Below are positions 1-5,003 of a stretch of 5,248 bases of DNA, one piece after another. The translations under genes and the position numbers were made by a program. The notes under the pieces are model-generated. The model made no database searches, was not told the origin of the DNA, and saw only the letters and a program-made list of their open reading frames with translations. The first letter of the stretch is position 1. Every line of letters starts with the position of its first letter. The stretch comes from DRGT01 sp035685445. GTDB lineage: Archaea > Thermoproteota > Nitrososphaeria > Nitrososphaerales > Nitrosopumilaceae. Where the stretch lies: NCBI GenBank assembly GCA_035685445.1, contig DASSAK010000032.1, positions 1-5,248 of the forward strand. The letters are read 5' to 3'.

Positions 1-2016
1 ACTGTTTTTGTAGGACCTAATGGTGCTGGCAAATCAAGTATTATCGATGCAATAACTTTTGCTCTATTTGGTCAACATTCTAGAAAGTCAAACAAGGGTT
101 TGATTCGCAGAGGAACAAGTCAGGGGTATTCTAAAGTCGGCTTTACGATTAATGAAAAATCATATGAAGCAATACGAAAAATTGATTCAAAGGGAACGTT
201 AGCAGCACAATTCTTAGAAATACAGGGCGGAAAAGCAATCCCACTAGCTGTTGGTGAAAGAAAACAATTTGGCGAGTCAATGACCAAGGAAATTGAATCA
301 AAAATTGGTTTAGATTTTGAAAAATTAAAGATAGCATCAATTGTACAACAGGGCGAATTAAATTCTATTATCAAAGCAAAGCCAAAAGAATTCAAAGAGT
401 TACTAAATGCCATCATAGGCATTGATAAATTAGATACAGCCTCAGAATTAATGAAAATTATTCAACGTAGTTTTCGTGAAAAAATTCAAAAAAATTTTGG
501 TTATGATGATACTCATATTGAAATTTTAAAAAATGAAATTAGTAATTTAAAAAATGAAATTGAAAAGGCAGAACCACTAAAGAATAAACTAGATACGAAG
601 AAGAAGAAATTTGAAAAAGAACTAAAAACATTGCAAGATAGACTTGAAAAAGAATCTCCAAAAGAATCCAAAATAAAAGAATTAGAAGAAAGAAAATCTG
701 ATCTAATAAAATATGCAAAAGAAGCAATTTTATCAATTCAAAAAGAAATTGCTGAAAATGAACGTAAAATTAGAGATTGTGAAGACTGTTTTGAGTTTGC
801 TATGGCCAAAAAAGAGACAGAAAAACAACTTGAAGATTTAGGAGCTAAAATTGAATCAACCACAAAAAAAATTCAACAAAATTCTCTACAGATTGAGAGG
901 CTTAAAGAACAACAAGCACTTGCAAGCAAATTAGAATTAAAAGATGACAAATGTCCAGTTTGCGATTCTAAAGTAGATCATCTTAATCCATTGTTTCAAG
1001 TAGAACATCTTAAACAAGAAATCATGTTACTGAATAAAGAAACCAAAACTCTTGAAAAAGAAATAGAGCGGGCTCAAGAAGAGAAGAATAATGTTTCAAG
1101 AAAACTTGAGCAAGCAATAAAAGCTGAATCAACACTTCGGGCTCATTCTGTAAAGAACCCAAAAGATCTTGAAGATATAAAACAAAAAATTATGAAGAAA
1201 AAAAATAGCATACAAAAAATTCCAATTACATTAAATTCTGGAAAATTAATTGAAGTATCATCGATTGATTCTCATGCAAAAATGATGTATGATAAAATCA
1301 CACTATTAGAAAAAGAGACTGGTGGATTTAATCCAAAAGAATTTTCAAATTTAAAAAATCTCTATGAAGAAAAAAGAAGAGAGCTAAGTGAAGTAGATCA
1401 GCAGTTTGGAGCAATTGTTGAGAAAATAAAAAACAGTTACGAACAAACCGAAAAGAAAAATGAGGTTTTGAATGAGTTGAAGCTAGTAAAACAATATGTT
1501 TCTGAATTAGATGAAATTCATCAAAACATATTCAATCGAGATGGTACTGTAGCAACTAGTCTTCGTTCATGGGCATTAAAAACAATTTCAGAAAAATCTT
1601 CTGAATACTTGACAATGATGAACACAAAGATTCAAAGGATTTTCCTATCAGAAAAAACAAGAGACATTTCAATCACATGTTATTCAAGAAATTCTACTTT
1701 AGATCTAGATTCATTGAGCGGGGGTGAGCAAGTTGTTGTTGCTCTTTCATTACGACTTGGTATGGCTCATCTTCTTGGAGCATCAAATCTCAATTTTGTG
1801 ATTTTAGATGAACCAACTACACATCTAGATGAAGAAAGAAGAAAATCACTCGTCAATGTATTATCACAGCTATCTGATATTTCTCATACACATTCAAGAA
1901 CTCCTTTACAGTTCATCATAATTACACACGATTCTGAAATTTTTGAAGACTCGGCTGTTGAAAAAATATACAAATTCGAATCATCAGAACAAGGAACAAG
2001 GGTAATTCCAGTTTAG
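1..2016 (+). CDS. rad50: DNA double-strand break repair ATPase Rad50 (5' end missing)
   Basis: ABC/SMC-type ATPase that works with the Mre11 nuclease to tether and process DNA ends. The frame is open from base 1, so the gene begins left of the window. A TTG at 100 is internal, because the Walker A loop GPNGAGKS lies before it (codons 5-12, bases 13-36). Counting codons from base 1: Q-loop IVQQGEL about 114-120; ascending coiled coil about 173-316; zinc hook CPVC 318-321; descending coil about 322-505; signature LSGGEQ 572-577; Walker B with catalytic Glu VILDEP 600-605; D-loop HLD 608-610; switch His in ITHD at 643. All ATPase motifs are intact. With the missing N-terminus the protein would be about 700 residues, shorter than the roughly 880-1000 usual in euryarchaeal or Sulfolobus Rad50, so the coils are short. 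Mre11 may lie upstream, outside the window. A second CxxC (260-263) is unusual. It ends stop-on-stop against the convergent HEAT gene. Confidence 0.96.
   Translation, partial: TVFVGPNGAGKSSIIDAITFALFGQHSRKSNKGLIRRGTSQGYSKVGFTINEKSYEAIRKIDSKGTLAAQFLEIQGGKAIPLAVGERKQFGESMTKEIESKIGLDFEKLKIASIVQQGELNSIIKAKPKEFKELLNAIIGIDKLDTASELMKIIQRSFREKIQKNFGYDDTHIEILKNEISNLKNEIEKAEPLKNKLDTKKKKFEKELKTLQDRLEKESPKESKIKELEERKSDLIKYAKEAILSIQKEIAENERKIRDCEDCFEFAMAKKETEKQLEDLGAKIESTTKKIQQNSLQIERLKEQQALASKLELKDDKCPVCDSKVDHLNPLFQVEHLKQEIMLLNKETKTLEKEIERAQEEKNNVSRKLEQAIKAESTLRAHSVKNPKDLEDIKQKIMKKKNSIQKIPITLNSGKLIEVSSIDSHAKMMYDKITLLEKETGGFNPKEFSNLKNLYEEKRRELSEVDQQFGAIVEKIKNSYEQTEKKNEVLNELKLVKQYVSELDEIHQNIFNRDGTVATSLRSWALKTISEKSSEYLTMMNTKIQRIFLSEKTRDISITCYSRNSTLDLDSLSGGEQVVVALSLRLGMAHLLGASNLNFVILDEPTTHLDEERRKSLVNVLSQLSDISHTHSRTPLQFIIITHDSEIFEDSAVEKIYKFESSEQGTRVIPV
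952..963 (+). other. Rad50 zinc-hook CxxC codons
   Basis: These four codons encode CPVC at the turn between the ascending and descending coiled coils. In Rad50 this motif pairs with the same motif of a second molecule to hold one zinc ion and join two Mre11-Rad50 complexes. The flanking residues (DDK before; DSKVDHLNP after) fit the usual hook turn. Confidence 0.9.
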
Positions 2017-2501
2017 CCGCCAGTTAATTTTGCAAACTTTTCATTTTTACCTAAGGTATCCATAAATTCAATATTTGATAAAGCGACAACTGCAGACTCC
2101 ACAACAGGTTTATCTGCATCATTTAATGCCTCTTTCAGAGTTTGAATAGCGTCTTTTGAACCAATCACTCCCAAGGCTATAGCAGCTTCGTGTCTTACAA
2201 ACATGCTTGGATCGTTTTTTGTTGCATCTTCTAACGGTTTTATTCCAACATGATGACCCATTTGTCCTAATGAAAATGCTGCTTCGTGTCGTACAAGTTC
2301 ATTTGGATCGTTTTTCAAAACTTTGGCAATGTATGGGACCTTATCTTCTCCACCAAAATCAACTAAAATACAAGTGGCCCTAGTTCTCACAACATAATCT
2401 TCATGATCTAAGAGTTTTACAAAATAATCAGTGTCTTTTTTCTCATATCTTTCTTCCATTTCAGAAAAAAGCTTCATTCTATCTTCAGTTACAACGCTCA
2501 A
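2013..2501 (-). CDS. Small HEAT-repeat protein resembling one half of deoxyhypusine hydroxylase
   Basis: 162 residues, no signal peptide or membrane segment, so probably cytoplasmic. After a charged N-terminus come four helical HEAT units starting near residues 25, 55, 87 and 119. Units 2 and 3 carry VRHEAAFSLGQMG (70-82) and VRHEAAIALGVIG (102-114), with His-Glu pairs at 72-73 and 104-105. The last unit reads VVESAVVAL. In eukaryotic deoxyhypusine hydroxylase (DOHH), HE pairs about 33 residues apart in each half bind a diiron centre, and the order of motifs here matches one such half. The conservative name is PBS-lyase-type HEAT protein; the DOHH-like function is inference. The start is taken at TTG 2501, with an in-frame stop immediately upstream and a TATA-like box about 27 bp away. 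ATG at 2477 (residue 9) is a real alternative. Neither has a clear Shine-Dalgarno site. The stop overlaps the rad50 stop. Confidence 0.85.
   Translation of the reverse strand: MSVVTEDRMKLFSEMEERYEKKDTDYFVKLLDHEDYVVRTRATCILVDFGGEDKVPYIAKVLKNDPNELVRHEAAFSLGQMGHHVGIKPLEDATKNDPSMFVRHEAAIALGVIGSKDAIQTLKEALNDADKPVVESAVVALSNIEFMDTLGKNEKFAKLTGG
2025..2048 (+). terminator. T-rich tract after rad50
   Basis: Three T runs (4, 4 and 5 T) lie within 32 bases of the rad50 stop on the + strand. Archaeal RNA polymerase commonly terminates at oligo-T tracts without a hairpin, so this is a plausible rad50 terminator. It lies entirely inside the opposing HEAT gene, where it is read as the lysine-containing C-terminal segment (KNEKFAKL). 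No strong hairpin was seen. Confidence 0.4.
2185..2313 (-). repeat. Two DNA-level HEAT-unit repeats, 96-bp period
   Basis: The segment beginning GCTTCGTGTC at 2185 recurs at 2281, exactly 96 bp (32 codons) later. Both copies share the first 10 bases, then TACAA, then TTGGATCGTTTTT, with a short divergent block between. These encode the two successive NDP...VRHEAA segments. The repeat is therefore visible in DNA as well as protein, which suggests tandem duplication of a HEAT unit or strong constraint. Confidence 0.75.
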
Positions 2502-2522
2502 TTATGTCGCAATTTTGTTAGC

Positions 2523-2534
2523 TCATATATTATT
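2523..2534 (-). promoter_or_regulatory. TATA-like box for the HEAT gene
   Basis: On the - strand this reads AATAATATATGA, centred about 27 bp upstream of the TTG start at 2501. That is the spacing expected for a leaderless archaeal transcript starting at or near that codon. If ATG 2477 is the true start, the same box would give a leader of about 24 nt. Judged by eye only. Confidence 0.4.
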
Positions 2535-2553
2535 CTAATTCAAAATTTCATTA

Positions 2554-2564
2554 TCTTTTTAATA
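2554..2564 (+). promoter_or_regulatory. TATA-like box for the thioredoxin-fold gene
   Basis: TCTTTTTAATA is centred about 26-27 bp before the ATG at 2586, the normal distance between an archaeal TATA box and a leaderless start. There is no Shine-Dalgarno sequence directly before the ATG, which agrees with leaderless transcription. The HEAT promoter faces the other way some 20 bp upstream, so the two genes share an 84-bp divergent region. Confidence 0.45.
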
Positions 2565-2585
2565 CCAAATTTTAAGATAAATTCT

Positions 2586-3245
2586 ATGAGAGCAAAAATA
2601 GGTGAAAAAGCGCCAAACTTGAAGCTTTCAGAATGGGTGCAAGGAATACCAACAAACATTGATCAGGAAAAAGATCACGTTGTCTTAGTTGAAGTATTTC
2701 AAGTAAATTGTCCGGGTTGTTTTCTTTATGGAATACCTGAAGCCATAAACGTTTACAATAAATTCAAAGGCGATGGCGTTCGAGTTTTTGGAGTTGCAAC
2801 GGCTTTTGAAGATTTTGATAAAAATACACTTGATAATCTAAAGATGTTAGTAGAAACTGGCGAAGTGATTGGAGATACAAAGCAGGGTTTAAGTCAATAT
2901 GGAAAAATTGACGACAGTAAGCTTCCATACAAAATTCCTTTTCCAATAGCAATGGATTCTTTGAAAAAAACATCAGAAAACATCACAGAGGAGAGAATAA
3001 TGGACTTTATCTATAATCAGCTACCCGATTTTGATTCACAGCCAGAAGACTACAAAAAACAGATCATTCAACGAGTTAAAGACTATATGAAATCAAAAGA
3101 GTTTGAGGCTGAAACCTTTGAAATGTATTCACTTCAAGGAACCCCATCATCCATAATTGTTGATAGAAAAGGCATACTTAGAGATGTTTCATTTGGACAA
3201 ATGGGAAATCTAGAAACAACAATTCAGTCTTTAGTTAATGAGTAA
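2586..3245 (+). CDS. Thioredoxin-fold (redoxin/TlpA-AhpC-like) protein with CPGC centre
   Basis: 219-residue predicted cytoplasmic thiol protein (no signal peptide). The N-terminus IGEKAPNLKL is the opening typical of AhpC/TSA and TlpA-like redoxins. It is followed by strand VVLVEVF and the redox pair Cys42-Pro-Gly-Cys45 at the start of a helix. The next strand is VRVFGVATAF (65-74). The cis-proline loop is GTPSS (Pro187), followed by strand SIIVDRKG (189-196). About 110 residues separate the second strand from the cis-proline, far more than in a plain thioredoxin. This segment is mostly charged and helical (about 130-180) and is probably an inserted lid or partner-binding domain. It could be a disulfide reductase/oxidoreductase or an atypical peroxiredoxin; the CxxC favours disulfide exchange. 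The substrate is unknown. ATG start, probably leaderless. Its last 11 bp overlap the convergent membrane-protein gene. Confidence 0.88.
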   Translation: MRAKIGEKAPNLKLSEWVQGIPTNIDQEKDHVVLVEVFQVNCPGCFLYGIPEAINVYNKFKGDGVRVFGVATAFEDFDKNTLDNLKMLVETGEVIGDTKQGLSQYGKIDDSKLPYKIPFPIAMDSLKKTSENITEERIMDFIYNQLPDFDSQPEDYKKQIIQRVKDYMKSKEFEAETFEMYSLQGTPSSIIVDRKGILRDVSFGQMGNLETTIQSLVNE

Positions 3246-3783
3246 TTCTTTTTTGTTTTTTTAAAAAAATTGCTACGCCAGCACCAATTGCAACAATTAT
3301 TCCTATAATTATAAACAATAAAACTGAGTCTAGTTCAAAACTTTTAGAATGTTGTGGATTTTGAATATTTGAAACAGCTGCATTTGGCAAATATTTAGTT
3401 CCAATAATATCAAGTTTGTGCAAACCCTTGCCAGGAAATTCTACAGCTATGAAAGTAATTTTTTCATTAGATTGTATATCTGCAAGGATTTCTTGATTGT
3501 TAAGATAAACTGTAAAGTTTCCATCAAGCAAATTTTTTGGTATTTGAAGCTCACTTAAATTATTAGAAACATTACTTGAAACAATTACTGATAATCTTTT
3601 TTCATCACTACTAAATTGATAATCAGGTATGTCAAAATTTGAAACAGTGTGAACCTCAAAGATATGGCCGTCTGTCTTTATTGTTAATCGATTTACAAGA
3701 CCAGGAGTATCAAAAACTTGACCAAAGGAAATTGGTTGTAATAGTAACGAAGTGGAGAGTATTATAAATAAAAATAACTTCAA
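3235..3783 (-). CDS. Secreted single-pass membrane protein, C-terminally anchored, function unknown
   Basis: 182 residues with type I membrane topology. There is a hydrophobic signal peptide (1 to about 21), a beta-rich ectodomain (about 22-150), a transmembrane helix (about 153-174, very Ile/Val-rich) and a basic KKQKR tail. The ectodomain has three N-glycosylation sequons (NVS 71, NLS 75, NFT 89). The stretch around LDGNFTVYLNNQEI (86-99) resembles Ig-like surface domains in related archaea, but I do not recognise a named family. The start must be a non-ATG codon: the protein contains no other Met, and the signal peptide begins exactly at TTG 3783. That TTG shares bases with the TGA of the upstream L15e gene (TTGA), so the two are probably co-transcribed and translationally coupled. 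Its 3' end overlaps the convergent redoxin gene by 11 bp. Confidence 0.82.
   Translation of the reverse strand: MKLFLFIILSTSLLLQPISFGQVFDTPGLVNRLTIKTDGHIFEVHTVSNFDIPDYQFSSDEKRLSVIVSSNVSNNLSELQIPKNLLDGNFTVYLNNQEILADIQSNEKITFIAVEFPGKGLHKLDIIGTKYLPNAAVSNIQNPQHSKSFELDSVLLFIIIGIIVAIGAGVAIFLKKQKRITH
3246..3262 (+). terminator. Oligo-T terminator after the thioredoxin-fold gene
   Basis: Directly after the TAA stop come runs of 6 T and 7 T separated by one G, a strong archaeal-type oligo-T terminator on the + strand. The second run continues into 7 A, giving a 14-bp palindrome (3256-3269). The tract lies inside the convergent gene, where it encodes the lysine-rich cytoplasmic tail after its membrane anchor. 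Confidence 0.6.
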
Positions 3784-4286
3784 TTCTTTGAAATTTTTGG
3801 CAGAACCCTTTTGCGGAGTTCTTTATCTTTAGCAACGCTTGGATGAGACGGATCAGCCAAAATCACTTCAAACCAGTAATGCATTCCATCTTTGTATACA
3901 AAGTAAGAGCCCAAAAGTTTCATGTTTGGATATCTTTCTAACACTCTGTTTTCAGCTACCTGTTTCATGCTGACATCTGCCTTTATTCTTGTAACACCAA
4001 GATGTTTTGGTCTTCTTCCACCACGTGGTCTTTGTTTTCTCATTCCTCCAGTTCCAACTCTCATACGAATTACTACTATTCCTTGTTTGGCTTTGTATCC
4101 TAACCTTCTAGCTCTTTGAATACGACTGGGTTTTTCAATTCTAGTTATGGCTTCTTGTTTTCTCCATTGTATGACTCTATCACGAAGGTCTGTGGAGTTT
4201 TCTTTCCATAAATTTACCCATAATTGTTCTTGGCCTGAAGGCATATTCGCCAGTATCAAATTCCCCTTAATATCTGTAAATGACAT
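3780..4286 (-). CDS. rpl15e: 50S ribosomal protein L15e
   Basis: Large-subunit ribosomal protein of the archaeal/eukaryotic eL15 family. Family marks, in order: IQWRKQEAITRIEKP (39-53), the near-invariant ARRLGYKAKQG (59-69), the basic rRNA-binding loop GGMRKQRPRGGRRPKHLGV (80-98), and LLGSYFVYKDG...WFEVILADPSHP (124-149). The protein ends about ten residues after the DPSHP region with RKRVLPKISKN. It thus lacks the C-terminal RGLTSAG-type tail that many archaeal and eukaryotic members carry, which explains 168 residues against about 190 in euryarchaea. The start is taken at ATG 4286. An in-frame ATG at 4244 (Met15) would place the first conserved Trp about where other family members have it, so the first 14 residues may be untranslated. 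It is followed by a membrane-protein gene through a TTGA overlap. Confidence 0.95.
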   Translation of the reverse strand: MSFTDIKGNLILANMPSGQEQLWVNLWKENSTDLRDRVIQWRKQEAITRIEKPSRIQRARRLGYKAKQGIVVIRMRVGTGGMRKQRPRGGRRPKHLGVTRIKADVSMKQVAENRVLERYPNMKLLGSYFVYKDGMHYWFEVILADPSHPSVAKDKELRKRVLPKISKN

Positions 4287-4311
4287 AATAATAAAATAGG
4301 TACCATAAGGG

Positions 4312-4319
4312 ATTATTTT
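4312..4319 (-). promoter_or_regulatory. Possible TATA-like box for L15e
   Basis: Reads AAAATAAT on the - strand, centred about 29 bp upstream of the ATG at 4286. It is weak, since the whole 72-bp divergent region is AT-rich. A second AT-rich box, AGATATTA (- strand, 4268-4275), sits about 27 bp before the alternative Met15 start and would fit a leaderless transcript from there. Confidence 0.25.
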
Positions 4320-4321
4320 GA

Positions 4322-4331
4322 GATTTTATTG
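4322..4331 (+). promoter_or_regulatory. Possible TATA-like box for the WW-repeat secreted protein
   Basis: GATTTTATTG is centred about 32 bp before the ATG at 4359, allowing a transcript with a leader of only a few bases. This supports ATG 4359 over the in-frame TTG at 4329, which would lie inside the promoter box itself. Confidence 0.3.
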
Positions 4332-4358
4332 TTCAAAAGATTTGTTGGCAAAAATAAA

Positions 4359-4988
4359 ATGAAACGGATTTTGTATTTTTCAGTTATTTTCATAATTAGC
4401 ATTATTTTAACTCCAAACGCATTTGCAGTGCCAGCTGTTTCAATCCAGATGGACAAAAGTACCTACAACTATGGAGAAAAACTATTCTATATTATCGAAG
4501 TCAGTGAGGTTACTGGTGAAATTGCAACCATTCACATTCGTGATGAGCAGGGAAAAGGAAGCAGTGCAATTCCAATTTCAATCACAGAATTAAAAACTCC
4601 TGTTCCTTCCTTGTATCCTTTTGAAAGAGATGTATTTCCCGAAGGAAAATATTTCATTGAGGTTGAATACTCTGGAGCTAAAGATTCAGCTGAATTTGAA
4701 TTAATTGATACTGGAAACATTGTCATTCCATTTTGGATAAAGCAAGTTGGATATTACTGGATATCAGGGCAAATATCAGATGTAACATTCGCTGATGCAA
4801 TTGAATTTTTAATTCAAAATAAAATAATTATTGTGCCAGAAACAGAAAAGGATTCAACGTCGAACATAACTCAAATTCCATCGTGGGTAAAAACTAACAC
4901 TGAATGGTGGCTTGAAGATAAAATTACAGATACCACTTATGCTTCAGGAATTCAGTATCTTATCAAAGTTGGAATTATTGTTGTATAG
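4359..4988 (+). CDS. Secreted protein with an Ig-like domain and two C-terminal WW-type repeats
   Basis: 209 residues from ATG 4359. This start is preferred over the in-frame TTG at 4329 because a standard signal peptide begins here: KR, then a hydrophobic core (4-18), then cleavage after AFA at about residue 23. The mature N-terminal part (about 25-117) is beta-rich. It opens with MDKSTYNYGEKL (31-42), the DKxxYxxGE opening seen in Ig/macroglobulin-like surface domains. The C-terminal part has two copies of a 37-38-residue unit: IPFWIK...YYWISGQISD...AIEFLI (123-160) and IPSWVK...EWWLEDKITD...GIQYLI (173-209), joined by a Thr/Ser-rich linker (161-172). The second copy ends exactly at the stop. 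Similar units occur widely in exported thaumarchaeal proteins; their role is unknown to me. There is no membrane anchor, so the protein is probably released or bound non-covalently to the cell surface. The stop lies 2 bp from the convergent next gene. Confidence 0.85.
   Translation: MKRILYFSVIFIISIILTPNAFAVPAVSIQMDKSTYNYGEKLFYIIEVSEVTGEIATIHIRDEQGKGSSAIPISITELKTPVPSLYPFERDVFPEGKYFIEVEYSGAKDSAEFELIDTGNIVIPFWIKQVGYYWISGQISDVTFADAIEFLIQNKIIIVPETEKDSTSNITQIPSWVKTNTEWWLEDKITDTTYASGIQYLIKVGIIVV
4725..4985 (+). repeat. Two tandem IPxW-WW-GIQYLI protein repeats
   Basis: Unit 1 spans 4725-4838 and unit 2 spans 4875-4985, with a linker between. Aligned residues are IP-W-K, W, ISD/ITD, A-G/A-I-(Q/E)-(Y/F)-LI and II-V. 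The first unit has YYW where the second has EWW. The similarity is clear in protein and weaker in DNA, so the duplication is old or the units were acquired separately. Confidence 0.75.
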
Positions 4989-5003
4989 TTTTAATTTTCT
5001 TTT
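4989..5003 (+). terminator. T-rich tract after the WW-repeat gene
   Basis: Three runs of 4 T directly follow the TAG at 4986-4988, a plausible archaeal oligo-T terminator for the + strand gene. The tract overlaps the last codons (RTKEN and stop) of the opposing gene, the same arrangement as at the other two convergent junctions. Confidence 0.45.

Noticed and set aside
120..736. Open frames on the - strand inside rad50 (120-422, 149-340, 539-736)
   Set aside because: They are antisense to a fully conserved protein, have low-complexity Leu/Phe/Ile-rich translations and show no start signals. They are shadows of the Lys/Glu/Asn-rich coding strand.
100..2016. Rad50 starting at the TTG codon at 100
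   Set aside because: The same frame is open to base 1 and the essential Walker A loop is encoded at 13-36, before this codon. The gene is cut by the window edge and the TTG is internal.
2764..2973. Open frame on the - strand inside the redoxin gene
   Set aside because: It is antisense to a well-supported thioredoxin-fold protein and its translation shows no recognisable pattern.
3256..3269. T7A7 palindrome as a protein-binding operator
   Set aside because: It lies at the 3' ends of two genes and is explained by the oligo-T terminator on one strand and Leu-Lys-Lys codons on the other.
3922..4119. Open frame on the + strand inside L15e, with hydrophobic segments
   Set aside because: It is antisense to the most conserved, Arg/Lys-rich part of L15e. 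The hydrophobic look comes from the complement of basic codons.
4264..4311. Inverted repeat CCCTTA/TAAGGG around the L15e start
   Set aside because: Only 6 bp per arm with a loop of about 36 bases in AT-rich DNA. This is expected by chance and is not a convincing hairpin or operator.
4329..4358. N-terminal extension of the WW-repeat protein from TTG 4329
   Set aside because: It would put ten residues, four of them basic, before a complete signal peptide, and its start codon lies in the likely TATA box. ATG 4359 fits better.
4532..4726. Open frame on the - strand inside the WW-repeat gene
   Set aside because: It is antisense to a protein with a clear signal peptide and repeats, with no independent support.
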